Source: an uncultured Clostridia bacterium
GTDB taxonomy: Bacteria; Bacillota; Clostridia; TANB77; CAG-508
DNA: 64,000 nt
Direction of reading: 5' to 3'
Assembly: GCA_948530865.1 (NCBI GenBank)
Contig: CAOTKV010000008.1
Coordinates: 1 to 64,000, forward strand
The number at the start of each line of letters is the position of its first letter. Within the stretch, counting starts at the first letter, position 1. This document shows positions 1-7,562 of the stretch, in pieces. Below the pieces are notes generated by a model that made no database searches, had not been told where the DNA came from, and was given only the letters and a program-made list of their open reading frames with translations. The position numbers were made by a program, and so were the translations under genes.

Positions 1-14
1 TAAATATTGAAGTA

Positions 15-49
15 CTGAAACTGTAACAACTAAAGTTTAACAGTTTCAG
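15..49. other. 10-bp hairpin, possible terminator
   Basis: CTGAAACTGT at 15-24 pairs perfectly with ACAGTTTCAG at 40-49 around a 15-nt loop. It lies about 100 bp downstream of the membrane-protein gene that ends at 148 on the minus strand, so it could end that transcript. It has no convincing U-tract on either strand, so a terminator role is only a guess. Confidence 0.35.
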
Positions 50-50
50 C

Positions 51-144
51 AAATACGACAAAATACCGAGAACTTTGAAAGAAGAAAATTTATTATAAAA
101 AATATAAGCTTTACAATTAAAATTACTCACACAAATAACAATTT
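51..144 (+). repeat. Dispersed ~94-bp repeat, copy 1
   Basis: This stretch is closely similar to the reverse complement of 41083-41177. The shared core is ACCGAGAACTTTGAAAGAAG, followed by related AT-rich sequence up to AATTACTC and beyond, with scattered substitutions. No reading frame is conserved between copies. This copy abuts the 3' end of the membrane-protein gene at 148. It could be a small mobile repeat or part of a non-coding RNA. Confidence 0.7.
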
Positions 145-147
145 ATT

Positions 148-744
148 TTAATTTTTTGAATCTAATTTTTTAAATTTTCCTTTTATATCCATTGGATTCA
201 ATGCATACATTAAAAATAACGAAGAGAAAGAAATTGCAAATACTATAATTACTTCTTTAATTAGTTCATCTCTTCTTGGAACTAAATTTATAAAATGTGG
301 TATACACCAAATTGGCATTAATATAAATATAGAAAATATAATAAGTTCTAAGATTTCTCCAATTTTAATTGTAGCTTTTTTATTTTGCTCTCTTATTTCT
401 GGATTAGGGTCTCTTAAAGATTCTCTTAAATAAAAAATGTAATTTATTATAGTTGCACTAATTATAGCAATTCCAAAAACTATATTTGCTACAACTTCAG
501 ATCTATTTTCTCTATAATCATTAGCTACAATTATACAATATCCTCCAGCTACTACTAATATAATTGCAATTGTTGTCCTTGTGTAAAATCTCGTAACTAA
601 AGTTATTAATTCACTAAAATCAATTTTATTTCTTTTATGATGTTTGTGAAAAAGTAAATAGTATATAACTCCAAGTGCTATAACATATAGCAATCCAATT
701 ATAAAAGTTATTGGTTTTATTTCAACATCACTAAAACTTTTCAT
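148..744 (-). CDS. Integral membrane protein, unknown function
   Basis: A 198-residue protein with about five hydrophobic segments (near residues 10-32, 53-72, 82-104, 128-150 and 162-182), separated by short basic loops. No signal peptide, catalytic motif or recognised domain is visible. The start has a good ribosome site (GGAGAAG about 3 nt before ATG). It begins 12 bp after the CYTH gene and is probably co-transcribed with it from the promoter at 1353-1381. Function is not recognised; the topology would suit a small inner-membrane accessory protein. Confidence 0.8.
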   Translation of the reverse strand: MKSFSDVEIKPITFIIGLLYVIALGVIYYLLFHKHHKRNKIDFSELITLVTRFYTRTTIAIILVVAGGYCIIVANDYRENRSEVVANIVFGIAIISATIINYIFYLRESLRDPNPEIREQNKKATIKIGEILELIIFSIFILMPIWCIPHFINLVPRRDELIKEVIIVFAISFSSLFLMYALNPMDIKGKFKKLDSKN

Positions 745-756
745 ACTCTTCTCCGT

Positions 757-1323
757 TTATTTTAAATAATATTTCTTATCTAATGGTACATCAAAACTTA
801 CAATTGGTGCTTCTTTAATATCTATTTTATAAAATTCTTTAAATACACCTTGTACATCTATTGAAGTAACTTTTGATTTATCTACTTCTAAAAGTTTAAT
901 CATATCTTCAACAGCTTTTTCGCTTTTCCCTTCAATTTCAAGATATGTTGGAATATATGGCCATGTATCTATATCAAGTTCAACATCATTTAAAACATAT
1001 CTTGTCCTTTTGTTTTGTTGATATGTATGTGCTTTATATCCTAACTCTTCCAAAATATTATTAGTTTCTTCAAAACTTGATACTTCTATTTCCATTTCTT
1101 TAGTACCATCAATTTCTAAACTTTCTAATTTTTTGATTGTTAAAGTTGTTTTATTTCCATCTGTTCTTAATCTAATCCATTTATTATCTGTTGGAGGATT
1201 AAAATTAAAAACTCGTCTTTTATATTCAAAATCTGCAATTTTAGTTGCTCCTAATTCTTCTAATTTCTTTATTAAATTATCTTTATTTATATCTAAAACT
1301 CTTACTTCATATTCTGTATGCAT
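757..1323 (-). CDS. CYTH-domain protein (CyaB / triphosphatase-like)
   Basis: The 188 residues form one CYTH domain, the tunnel fold of class IV adenylate cyclases and inorganic/thiamine triphosphatases, which act on triphosphates with divalent metal. Visible hallmarks are the N-terminal EYEVRV strand, KWIRLR, TLTIKK, EMEIEV, NKRTRYV and the acidic strands ELDID and YLEIEG, which supply the alternating Glu/Arg/Lys tunnel residues. The first strand reads E-V-R-V rather than the usual ExExK, so the first motif is slightly degenerate. It starts after an AGGAGAG ribosome site and has its own promoter. True substrate (cyclase or triphosphatase) cannot be decided from sequence. Confidence 0.85.
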   Translation of the reverse strand: MHTEYEVRVLDINKDNLIKKLEELGATKIADFEYKRRVFNFNPPTDNKWIRLRTDGNKTTLTIKKLESLEIDGTKEMEIEVSSFEETNNILEELGYKAHTYQQNKRTRYVLNDVELDIDTWPYIPTYLEIEGKSEKAVEDMIKLLEVDKSKVTSIDVQGVFKEFYKIDIKEAPIVSFDVPLDKKYYLK

Positions 1324-1352
1324 TTTTCTCTCCTTATAATATATTTATTTTT

Positions 1353-1381
1353 ATTATATATGTATAAAATTCAAATTTCAA
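1353..1381 (-). promoter_or_regulatory. Promoter of the CYTH / membrane protein operon
   Basis: Reading the minus strand, TTGAAA (1376-1381) is followed after exactly 17 bp by TATAAT (1353-1358), about 25 bp upstream of the CYTH start codon region. It is divergent from the tRNA promoter 30 bp away. Confidence 0.75.
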
Positions 1382-1411
1382 CTAAAGCAATTAAAATATA
1401 ATTAATTTTTC

Positions 1412-1440
1412 TTGATTTTTTCTTACTTAATATATATAAT
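1412..1440 (+). promoter_or_regulatory. Promoter of tRNA-Thr
   Basis: TTGATT (1412-1417), 17-bp spacer, TATAAT (1435-1440), ending 8 bp before the mature tRNA 5' end, so the primary transcript would have almost no leader. Confidence 0.8.
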
Positions 1441-1448
1441 ACTTTCAT

Positions 1449-1524
1449 GCTTATATAGCTCAGTTGGTAGAGCAACAGATTCGTAACCTGTAGGTCGGCG
1501 GTTCGATTCCGCCTATAAGCTCCA
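1449..1524 (+). tRNA. tRNA-Thr (anticodon CGU)
   Basis: A complete cloverleaf with encoded CCA. Acceptor GCTTATA pairs with TATAAGC, D-stem GCTC with GAGC, and T-stem GGCGG with CCGCC around TTCGATT. The anticodon loop TTCGTAA gives anticodon CGU, which reads ACG threonine codons. The anticodon stem ACAGA/CCTGT has one A-C mismatch at the loop-closing pair. The discriminator base is U, which is normal for bacterial tRNA-Thr. It is one of the few plus-strand genes here and has its own promoter and terminator. Confidence 0.95.
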
Positions 1525-1546
1525 CACCAATATCTTAAATGGTAAA

Positions 1547-1584
1547 AACCACGTTGCAAAATTGCTACAACGTGGTTCATTTTT
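1547..1584 (+). terminator. Rho-independent terminator after tRNA-Thr
   Basis: AACCACGTTG (1547-1556) pairs perfectly with CAACGTGGTT (1568-1577), followed by CATTTTTATT. It stops 2 bp before the end of the decayed minus-strand gene and may act in both directions. Confidence 0.85.
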
Positions 1585-1585
1585 A

Positions 1586-2155
1586 TTAACAACAAAAATA
1601 TTTTTGTATAAACTCTTCTTCTGGAAATAATTCTTTCAATTCCTCTTTTATTCCAGTTATAATACATGTTGAAAATCTCCTTCTTTCTCCTCTGATGCTA
1701 TACATATTAAAATTAATTTCTCTTCCAACATGATTTTGGATAGCTAACTCAAATTTTATAACTCAATCTTTATATCTGCATTCCAAAAACATATCTTTCT
1801 ATCTTCTTTTTCAATTTTTTCTATTTTATCGCATTTTTTCATAAGTTCTAAAAGAAAATCTGAAAGAAATAATTGATTAGACATTCTAGGTATTGGCACT
1901 GTACTATATATTCCATAGTATTGTTGGAAATTTCATGAATAGTACAATTAAACTTTCGAGATATACTTTCTGAAATTTCTATTTCACCAAGTAACGTTTC
2001 TAATCTTTCATATTTTTCTAAACTACAATTTAAAAAACATAGTAATTTTCTCCTGCTCTGATTAACCATAATTTCAAATCATTTCTTAAGTTAGAACAAT
2101 CAACTTCTTTGGTATCCTGAACAGTAAAGAAAATTGGCATAGATTTTATTTTCAT
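1586..2155 (-). pseudogene. Decayed gene of unknown family (~190 codons, at least 3 frameshifts)
   Basis: A start codon at 2155-2153 with ribosome site GAGGAAG opens a frame beginning MKIKSMPIFFTVQD. It is interrupted after about 41 codons at a T6 run. The frame then continues as LNCSLEKYERLETLLG, shifts again near 1910 into MSNQLFLSDFLLELMKKCDK, and shifts once more near 1758 into FELAIQNHVGREINF, ending at a TAA at 1586. Each segment has plausible protein-like composition and joins the next without a gap, so this is one eroded gene rather than several. The family is not recognised. Multiple independent shifts make a sequencing artefact unlikely as the sole cause. Confidence 0.7.
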
Positions 2156-2179
2156 ACTTCCTCATTTTTTAATATATCT

Positions 2180-2216
2180 AAAAAAGCATACTGAATAAAT
2201 TCAGCATGCCTTTTTT
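2180..2216 (-). terminator. Terminator of the 2239-2694 gene
   Basis: GCATACTGAAT and ATTCAGCATGC form a stem (2186-2209) flanked by A-rich and T-rich tracts on both sides, so it can act bidirectionally. It lies 23 bp after the stop codon of the orphan gene to its right. Confidence 0.85.
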
Positions 2217-2238
2217 CATTACATTACCTGCAATCACC

Positions 2239-2694
2239 TTACCGATTCCTTTTGATAAGAAACATTTCGTATTCCGCTTGTACTGCCATGTAAACTGTTC
2301 TTGGACCATTAATATTTTTAGATACCTCAACAGTATCTCCAGGGTGCATCTCCAAAATGGCTTCATGAGCATATCTTCCTGCAATTCTTTTTGCAGTTGT
2401 TTTCAGTTGAAAAGCTCCACTTGGAATGATGAGCAATAAATATTCTTCTACTTCTTCACCTGGAATGTCTCCATTAAACACAAGAACATCTTTAAAACCA
2501 TCCCCCTTTTCATTAACAAGATGTCCTCCATAAATATAAGTTCTGCTCGCATCAGGATTACGGTTTCCTAATGTGACTTCACCGAAATTTAAAGAGTACC
2601 GTCCATTAATCAACGACTTTTCATCGATTCCATAAACTATCTCGAAATCTTTGCTTGCCGTTTTTCCAATAAGCTGTACAATCTTACCTATCAT
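2239..2694 (-). CDS. GC-richer orphan protein, unknown function (151 aa)
   Basis: The start was set at 2694 (MIGKIVQLIG). The strong promoter at 2737-2765 would start transcription near 2730, so an upstream ATG at 2736 would lie at or before the transcript start, whereas 2694 has AGAGAGG just ahead. The protein is compact and mixed alpha/beta, with no membrane segment or recognised domain. Base composition is clearly higher in GC than neighbours, and it uses CGG arginine codons (GGA CGG TAC, and its last codon AAT CGG TAA), unlike resident genes. It is monocistronic with its own promoter and terminator, which suggests a horizontally acquired single-gene cassette. Confidence 0.8.
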   Translation of the reverse strand: MIGKIVQLIGKTASKDFEIVYGIDEKSLINGRYSLNFGEVTLGNRNPDASRTYIYGGHLVNEKGDGFKDVLVFNGDIPGEEVEEYLLLIIPSGAFQLKTTAKRIAGRYAHEAILEMHPGDTVEVSKNINGPRTVYMAVQAEYEMFLIKRNR

Positions 2695-2736
2695 AGAATC
2701 CTCTCTTTCTAAACTGTTTGTTTTTGTGACATGCAT

Positions 2737-2765
2737 ATTATATCATACTTTACATAAGTTATCAA
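2737..2765 (-). promoter_or_regulatory. Strong promoter of the orphan cassette (TG-extended -10)
   Basis: TTGATA (2760-2765), 17-bp spacer ACTTATGTAAAGTATGA, TATAAT (2737-2742), with an upstream TGA extension of the -10. The -35 overlaps the last codon of purB. The spacer is nearly identical to that at 22826-22854. Confidence 0.85.
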
Positions 2766-4123
2766 TAATCTGTGTTAGCTAAAGTCTCTGCAAGTCCTAT
2801 ATATTTTTTGGGAGTTAGATTCATTAAAGTTTCTTTATCTTTTTCATTTATTTCTAAAGTGCTTACAAATTTTCTTATTTCTTCAATTGAAATTTCTTTT
2901 CCTCTTGTTAATTCTTTTAATAATTCATATGCATTGTTATAACCATTTTTTCTTAAAATAGTTTGAATAGCTTCTGCTAATACTTCTGGAGCCTCTTCAA
3001 GTTCTTTTTCTAACTTGTTTCTATTTACTTCCATTTTAGTAAAACCTTTTATTGTTTGTTTTATTGAAACAATAGTATGTGCAAAACCAACCCCAATATT
3101 TCTAAGCATAGAAGAATCACTCAAATCTCTTTGCATTCTTGAAATTTGCAAATTTGTTGCTAGTGATTCAAATATAGAGTTTGATATACGAATATTTGCC
3201 ATTGAGTTTTCATGATTAATTGGGTTAACTTTATGAGGCATAATAGAAGAGCCCACTTCTCCAGATACTGTTTTTTGTTTAAAATCTCCTCTACTTATAT
3301 AAATCCACATATCACTATTAAAATCCATTGTTACATTATTAAATAATTTCATATAACTAAATAACATACATATCATATCATGTGATTCTATTTGTGTAGT
3401 TAATGGATTAAATTCTAAACCTTGTTTATTAACGAAATCTTTGCAAACATTTATCCAATCAATTTCAGGATAAGCTATTACATGACCATTGAAATTACCA
3501 ACAGCACCACTAAATTTTCCTTTCAATTTTATATTCTTGATATATTCATATATTGAATTCCATCTATAAATAAATACTGCAAACTCTTTTCCTACTGTTG
3601 TTGGAGTAGCATTTTGTCCATGAGTATGTCCTAGCATTGGAATATTGGATAATTCTTTTGCTTCTTTTTTTACTGTATCCATTAGTTCTTCAATATTCTT
3701 AAACAGAATATTGTTCATAAAATCTTTTATCATTTTTCCATATGCAATATTATTTATATCTTCAGAAGTACACGCAAAATGTACTAAGTAGCAAAATCTA
3801 TCAAGAGAATATTCTTCTAATTTTTCTCTAACATAATATTCTATTGCTTTTACATCATGATTAGTTTTGCTTTCGATTTCTTTTACTCTTTCTGCTTGTT
3901 TAACATCAAATTTATTTTTTATTTCATTAAATATTGATGTATAATCATGTATTTCTCCAGTAATTTCTTTCATGTGTAATAAATAATTTAACCAATCAAT
4001 TTCAACAAAAACTCTATATTTTATATAAGCATATTCACTAAAATATTCACTTATATTTTTAGTTATATTTCTATATCTTCCATCTATTGGAGATATTGCA
4101 AGTAAACTATTCAAATTTTCCAT
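2762..4123 (-). CDS. purB: Adenylosuccinate lyase
   Basis: PurB cleaves SAICAR to AICAR in de novo purine synthesis and adenylosuccinate to AMP, releasing fumarate each time. The 453-residue length matches the long E. coli-like PurB class. It opens with the diagnostic LAISPIDGRY segment, carries TSEDINN and GHTHGQNATP, and has the fumarase/aspartase signature GSSIMPHKVNPI near residue 290 with the catalytic serine loop. Ribosome site AGGAGAAGG precedes the ATG. It follows purA by 8 bp, so both AMP-branch steps are co-transcribed and presumably share the purA leader control. Confidence 0.97.
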   Translation of the reverse strand: MENLNSLLAISPIDGRYRNITKNISEYFSEYAYIKYRVFVEIDWLNYLLHMKEITGEIHDYTSIFNEIKNKFDVKQAERVKEIESKTNHDVKAIEYYVREKLEEYSLDRFCYLVHFACTSEDINNIAYGKMIKDFMNNILFKNIEELMDTVKKEAKELSNIPMLGHTHGQNATPTTVGKEFAVFIYRWNSIYEYIKNIKLKGKFSGAVGNFNGHVIAYPEIDWINVCKDFVNKQGLEFNPLTTQIESHDMICMLFSYMKLFNNVTMDFNSDMWIYISRGDFKQKTVSGEVGSSIMPHKVNPINHENSMANIRISNSIFESLATNLQISRMQRDLSDSSMLRNIGVGFAHTIVSIKQTIKGFTKMEVNRNKLEKELEEAPEVLAEAIQTILRKNGYNNAYELLKELTRGKEISIEEIRKFVSTLEINEKDKETLMNLTPKKYIGLAETLANTDY

Positions 4124-4131
4124 ACCTTCTC

Positions 4132-5394
4132 CTATTCTACAACAATCATATCTTCTCTATCTGCTCCAGTTCCAATAAACTTAATTGGAACTCCAACTAA
4201 TTCTTCAATTCTATTCAAATACTTTTTAGCATTTTCTGGCAAATCTTCTTTTCTCTTAACATTACTTATATCTCCAAAGTTTCCTTCAAATTCTTCATAA
4301 ACTGGCTTACATTCAGAAATATATTTAGCATTAGTTGAATATTTCATATTTACATCACCATTATGATTATATGCAACACATAATTTAATTTTATCTAATT
4401 TTCCAACTGTATCTACGTGATTAATTGCTAATCCTGTAAGTCCATTTACCATACTACTATATTTTAAAGCAACCAAATCAAGCCATCCACATCTTCTAGG
4501 TCTTTTAGTTGTTGTTCCATATTCATGACCTAATTCTCTTATAGTATCTCCTATTTCATTTTTTTGCTCTGTAATATATGGTCCTTCTCCAACTCTTGAT
4601 GAATATGCCTTCAATACTCCATAAACATTTCCAATATATTTTGCTCCTATTCCTGTTCCTGTACATACACCACCAATTGTTGGACTAGATGATGTTACAT
4701 ATGGATAACTACCTAAGTCTATATCAAGTAATGTAGCTTGTGCTCCTTCACAAAGTATTTTCTCTTTATTTTCAATAGCTTCATGCAACATATTTACTGT
4801 ATCTGTTACATATGGTTTTAAATATTCTGCATATTCTTTATATTGTTTTACAATTTCTTCACTATCAAATTCTTTATAACCATAATTTTTGAAAATTACA
4901 TTTTTAGCTTTTACATTCTCTTTTACTAAATCTTCAAAATTATCTGCATATAAATCTTCAACTCTAATACCTGATCTTTCAATTTTATCACAATATGCAG
5001 GGCCAATACCTCTTTTTGTAGTTCCTATTTTATTTTCTCTTAAATCTTCTTGTAATCCATCCATTGCAATGTGATAAGGCATAATAACTTGAGCTTTATC
5101 ACTAATATAAAAGTTAGATATATCTATATTATTCTCTTTTAAATTTTCTAGTTCTTCAATTAAGACTTGTGGGTTTACAACAACACCATTACCTATAACA
5201 GCCTTTGTTCCTTTGTTTAATATTCCAGAAGGAATTAAATGAAATGCAAATTTCTTTCCATCTACATTAATTGTATGACCAGCATTATTTCCTCCTGAAC
5301 ATCTAATAGATATTTTTGCATCATTTGAAAGAAAATCGATTATTTTTCCCTTTCCTTCATCTCCAAAAAAAGTACCAATAACTACATCAACCAT
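4132..5394 (-). CDS. purA: Adenylosuccinate synthetase
   Basis: PurA joins IMP and aspartate using GTP to form adenylosuccinate, the first AMP-specific step. The 420-residue protein has the P-loop GDEGKGK at residues 11-17, NNAGHTI, the IMP-binding GTTKRGIGPAY region and the base-specific loop near TKRPRRCGW. The segment before the P-loop reads GTFF rather than the more usual GAQW. Ribosome site AGGAGA lies 9 nt before the ATG. It is the first gene of purA-purB; a 220-nt leader with a terminator precedes it. Confidence 0.97.
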   Translation of the reverse strand: MVDVVIGTFFGDEGKGKIIDFLSNDAKISIRCSGGNNAGHTINVDGKKFAFHLIPSGILNKGTKAVIGNGVVVNPQVLIEELENLKENNIDISNFYISDKAQVIMPYHIAMDGLQEDLRENKIGTTKRGIGPAYCDKIERSGIRVEDLYADNFEDLVKENVKAKNVIFKNYGYKEFDSEEIVKQYKEYAEYLKPYVTDTVNMLHEAIENKEKILCEGAQATLLDIDLGSYPYVTSSSPTIGGVCTGTGIGAKYIGNVYGVLKAYSSRVGEGPYITEQKNEIGDTIRELGHEYGTTTKRPRRCGWLDLVALKYSSMVNGLTGLAINHVDTVGKLDKIKLCVAYNHNGDVNMKYSTNAKYISECKPVYEEFEGNFGDISNVKRKEDLPENAKKYLNRIEELVGVPIKFIGTGADREDMIVVE

Positions 5395-5447
5395 AACACA
5401 ATTCTCCTTTTATTTTTCTATATTTCAAGTAATCAATTAAAAGACGC

Positions 5448-5486
5448 AAAAAATAAGAAGGTAGTATGATACTACCTTCTTTTTTG
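5448..5486 (-). terminator. Intrinsic terminator in the purA leader (attenuator)
   Basis: A perfect 27-nt palindrome (AAGAAGGTAGTAT then ATACTACCTTCTT, 5455-5481) is followed on the minus strand by ATTTTTTG. It sits between the purA promoter and the purA start. The upstream gene has its own hairpin at 5742-5770, so this one should regulate read-through into purA-purB. Confidence 0.8.
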
Positions 5487-5616
5487 TTCTATTTTTGCTT
5501 GCATTTTACCTATGTTAAGTGAATAAGTTATTTCTAACTTATGATTTAAGTATATTTGATTTAATCGCTTAACATTTCGTAAATACATACTTATTCATCT
5601 CCATACTCAAAATACA
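5487..5616 (-). promoter_or_regulatory. Structured purA leader, candidate riboswitch or attenuation RNA
   Basis: On the minus strand the leader contains outer arms ATGTTAAG and CTTAACAT enclosing an 8-bp stem ATAAGTTA/TAACTTAT capped by a GAAA (GNRA) tetraloop. An upstream GAATAAG is also complementary to CTTATTC, overlapping the 3' side of that stem, which gives either a pseudoknot or a mutually exclusive fold. The terminator follows about 35 nt later. I could not match it to the purine, PRPP, ZTP or other riboswitch consensus I know. The gene context suggests sensing of an adenine nucleotide or purine intermediate. Confidence 0.5.
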
Positions 5617-5621
5617 TTATT

Positions 5622-5650
5622 ATTATACAAAATACTTTTCTAAAAATCAA
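5622..5650 (-). promoter_or_regulatory. Promoter of purA-purB
   Basis: TTGATT (5645-5650), 17-bp spacer, TATAAT (5622-5627). It implies a leader of roughly 220 nt before the purA start. Confidence 0.75.
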
Positions 5651-5696
5651 GTACTTTTTATAAAAAATATAAAAAGTTTTTTCTTTAATAGAAAAG

Positions 5697-5725
5697 TGAA
5701 ATTTTTCGACTGTCCCTAAATTTCA
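5697..5725. repeat. 29-bp palindromic repeat, copy A
   Basis: Outer arms TGAAATTT and AAATTTCA enclose TTCGACTGTCCCT. One of eight copies of exactly 29 bp; it is paired with copy B 16 bp away with no cargo between them. Confidence 0.85.
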
Positions 5726-5741
5726 GTCAAGAATAAAAAAA

Positions 5742-5770
5742 TGAAATTTAAGGAGCGTCCCTAAATTTCA
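5742..5770. repeat. 29-bp palindromic repeat, copy B (likely gene terminator)
   Basis: TGAAATTT-AAGGAGCGTCCCT-AAATTTCA. On the minus strand it forms a hairpin followed by TTTTTTTATT, 10 bp after the stop of the ATP-grasp gene, so it most likely serves as that gene's terminator. Confidence 0.85.
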
Positions 5771-5779
5771 TTTTATTTA

Positions 5780-7534
5780 TTATTGAACTAAATCTAAAAG
5801 TTTTAATATACTAATACCAACTTTTTCTCCTTTACCTTCATAAGGCCATTCATTAATTGAATATCCTGGATTATCGTTGATTTCAACAATTGCATATTCG
5901 TCTGATTCCATATCATCAATTATAATATCTACACCACAGATTTTTGCATCAAATGCTCTTGATGCTTTTTCTGCAATTCTTTTGAATCTTGCTGGAATAA
6001 CATCTGTATAATCTATTGTTTCACCACCAGTTGAACAATTTGAATTTGTTCTTAAAAATACTCTTTTTCCTTCTGAAATTACTGTATTATAATCATAGCC
6101 TTGTAACTCTAAGTGTTCAATTACTAATTGATCTTTTTTTACTGGTGAACCTGTTAATCTATGCCATGGTTCGTTATTTTTCATATCAATTAATTCTTCA
6201 ATAGTTGATTTTCCATCACCTACAACACTGGCTGCTCTTCTATGAGCAATGCTTAAGCATTTACCATCAACTACTAAAAATCTGTATTCCATACCTTTTG
6301 CATATTCTTCTATTAAAACATTAGAATCAAACTTAAATGCATATTCAATAGCATGTAAAAGGTCTTTCTTGCTTACTTTTTTACTAAATACTGTTATACC
6401 TGTACCATAATTTGTATTTCTTGGTTTTACAACAGCTGTTTTATTATAAAATTCGCTAGCTAGTTCCTCAATTTCTTCTTGATCCATATCTTGTTCTAAT
6501 AATATTGCTTTAGGTACATTTAAACCAAAATCTGCCATAATTTGTTTTGAGATAAATTTATCGTCTGTAATTATTGGGAAAATATAATTATCTCTATCTG
6601 TTTTATTTCCCTCAATAGCAAATTCTTTATGACCATTTAATTCTAATTCAACTATACTTTTAGCTTCATTTAAAACTTTATAATCAATTCCTTGAGAAAT
6701 AGCATCTTTTATAAGAACTACTGATGCTGCTACTAATTTATGATATTTTTGCATACAATATCTTGTTTCATAACCATCTTCCATGTATTTTTTAGCTAAG
6801 TTCATTTTTTCATCTAAACTCAATTTTGCTTCAATTACTTCTCTTGATTGTTTTGATTTTAAATCTTCTCCAACAACTCTAATTGATTCATTTGCTTTCA
6901 AAGAATACATTTTGCTAACCTTATTTAATCTTTTTAATTCTTCTGCTAAGCTTTGTACTTCGCTTTTCTCTAATAGACTAAATATAAAAGCAGTTAAGAA
7001 ATATACTTCATCAACTGATATTCCCATTCTTGATAAATGATTAACATTTATATTTGATAGCTCGATATTATTTTTTTCAATTTTTAATGTACATTTTCCA
7101 AAGACATTTTCTAAAATCTTTGATTTATTTTTAAATTGTTCTTTTATATTTTTATATGCATCTTCAATTTTTTCAGGTAAATTATTATTTACTTTTCTAA
7201 TTTCTTCATAAAATTCTTTATCAATAGATAAAGAAATTTTATTTGTTAATTCTACATCTTCAAAATTTGAAAATGGCCATATTATTTCTTTTAAATTATA
7301 TAATTCAACATAAACAACGTTTGTTATTTCTTCTAATTTATTAAATGCATCTGATATGCTTTGACAAATTGGAGTTTTTACTTTTAAAATATAATCTTCT
7401 GTATCAATTCCTATGAAATTATTTTTTTCTTTATTTCCGAAAACTTTTGGATATACAGCAGTTGTTATTTTTCCTTTACTGTTTAATCTTAAAAAGTTTC
7501 TTTCGATTTTAATATTAAATTTTTCTTTTTTCAT
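5780..7534 (-). CDS. GshF-like ATP-grasp ligase with shortened glutamate-cysteine-ligase-like N-domain
   Basis: The C-terminal half (about residues 325-584) is an ATP-grasp domain closely resembling that of bifunctional glutathione synthase GshF. It has the KPRNTNYGTGI loop, EEYAKGMEYRFLVVDGKC, VVGDGKSTIEEL, LRTNSNCSTGGETID and CGVDIIIDD. The N-terminal half retains the GshF-like TEDYILKVKTPICQS and IIWPFSN segments but is only about 320 residues, against 450 or more in full GshF (584 aa total versus about 750). The first catalytic domain may therefore be degenerate. It follows a GNAT-like gene by 28 bp. It may make glutathione, or a different amide-bonded small peptide; the latter is inference. 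Confidence 0.75.
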   Translation of the reverse strand: MKKEKFNIKIERNFLRLNSKGKITTAVYPKVFGNKEKNNFIGIDTEDYILKVKTPICQSISDAFNKLEEITNVVYVELYNLKEIIWPFSNFEDVELTNKISLSIDKEFYEEIRKVNNNLPEKIEDAYKNIKEQFKNKSKILENVFGKCTLKIEKNNIELSNINVNHLSRMGISVDEVYFLTAFIFSLLEKSEVQSLAEELKRLNKVSKMYSLKANESIRVVGEDLKSKQSREVIEAKLSLDEKMNLAKKYMEDGYETRYCMQKYHKLVAASVVLIKDAISQGIDYKVLNEAKSIVELELNGHKEFAIEGNKTDRDNYIFPIITDDKFISKQIMADFGLNVPKAILLEQDMDQEEIEELASEFYNKTAVVKPRNTNYGTGITVFSKKVSKKDLLHAIEYAFKFDSNVLIEEYAKGMEYRFLVVDGKCLSIAHRRAASVVGDGKSTIEELIDMKNNEPWHRLTGSPVKKDQLVIEHLELQGYDYNTVISEGKRVFLRTNSNCSTGGETIDYTDVIPARFKRIAEKASRAFDAKICGVDIIIDDMESDEYAIVEINDNPGYSINEWPYEGKGEKVGISILKLLDLVQ

Positions 7535-7562
7535 AATTTATTCTCTCTTTTCTACAATTATC

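Noticed and set aside
1371..1667. 98-codon minus-strand frame
   Set aside because: It runs antisense across tRNA-Thr and the terminator and contains the familiar antisense-tRNA peptide (YRRNRTADLQVTNLL). No ribosome site.
2178..2384. 68-codon minus-strand frame at the end of the orphan gene
   Set aside because: Mostly out-of-frame reading of 2239-2694; only its last 21 codons matter, as a possible recoded extension, and they cross the terminator hairpin.
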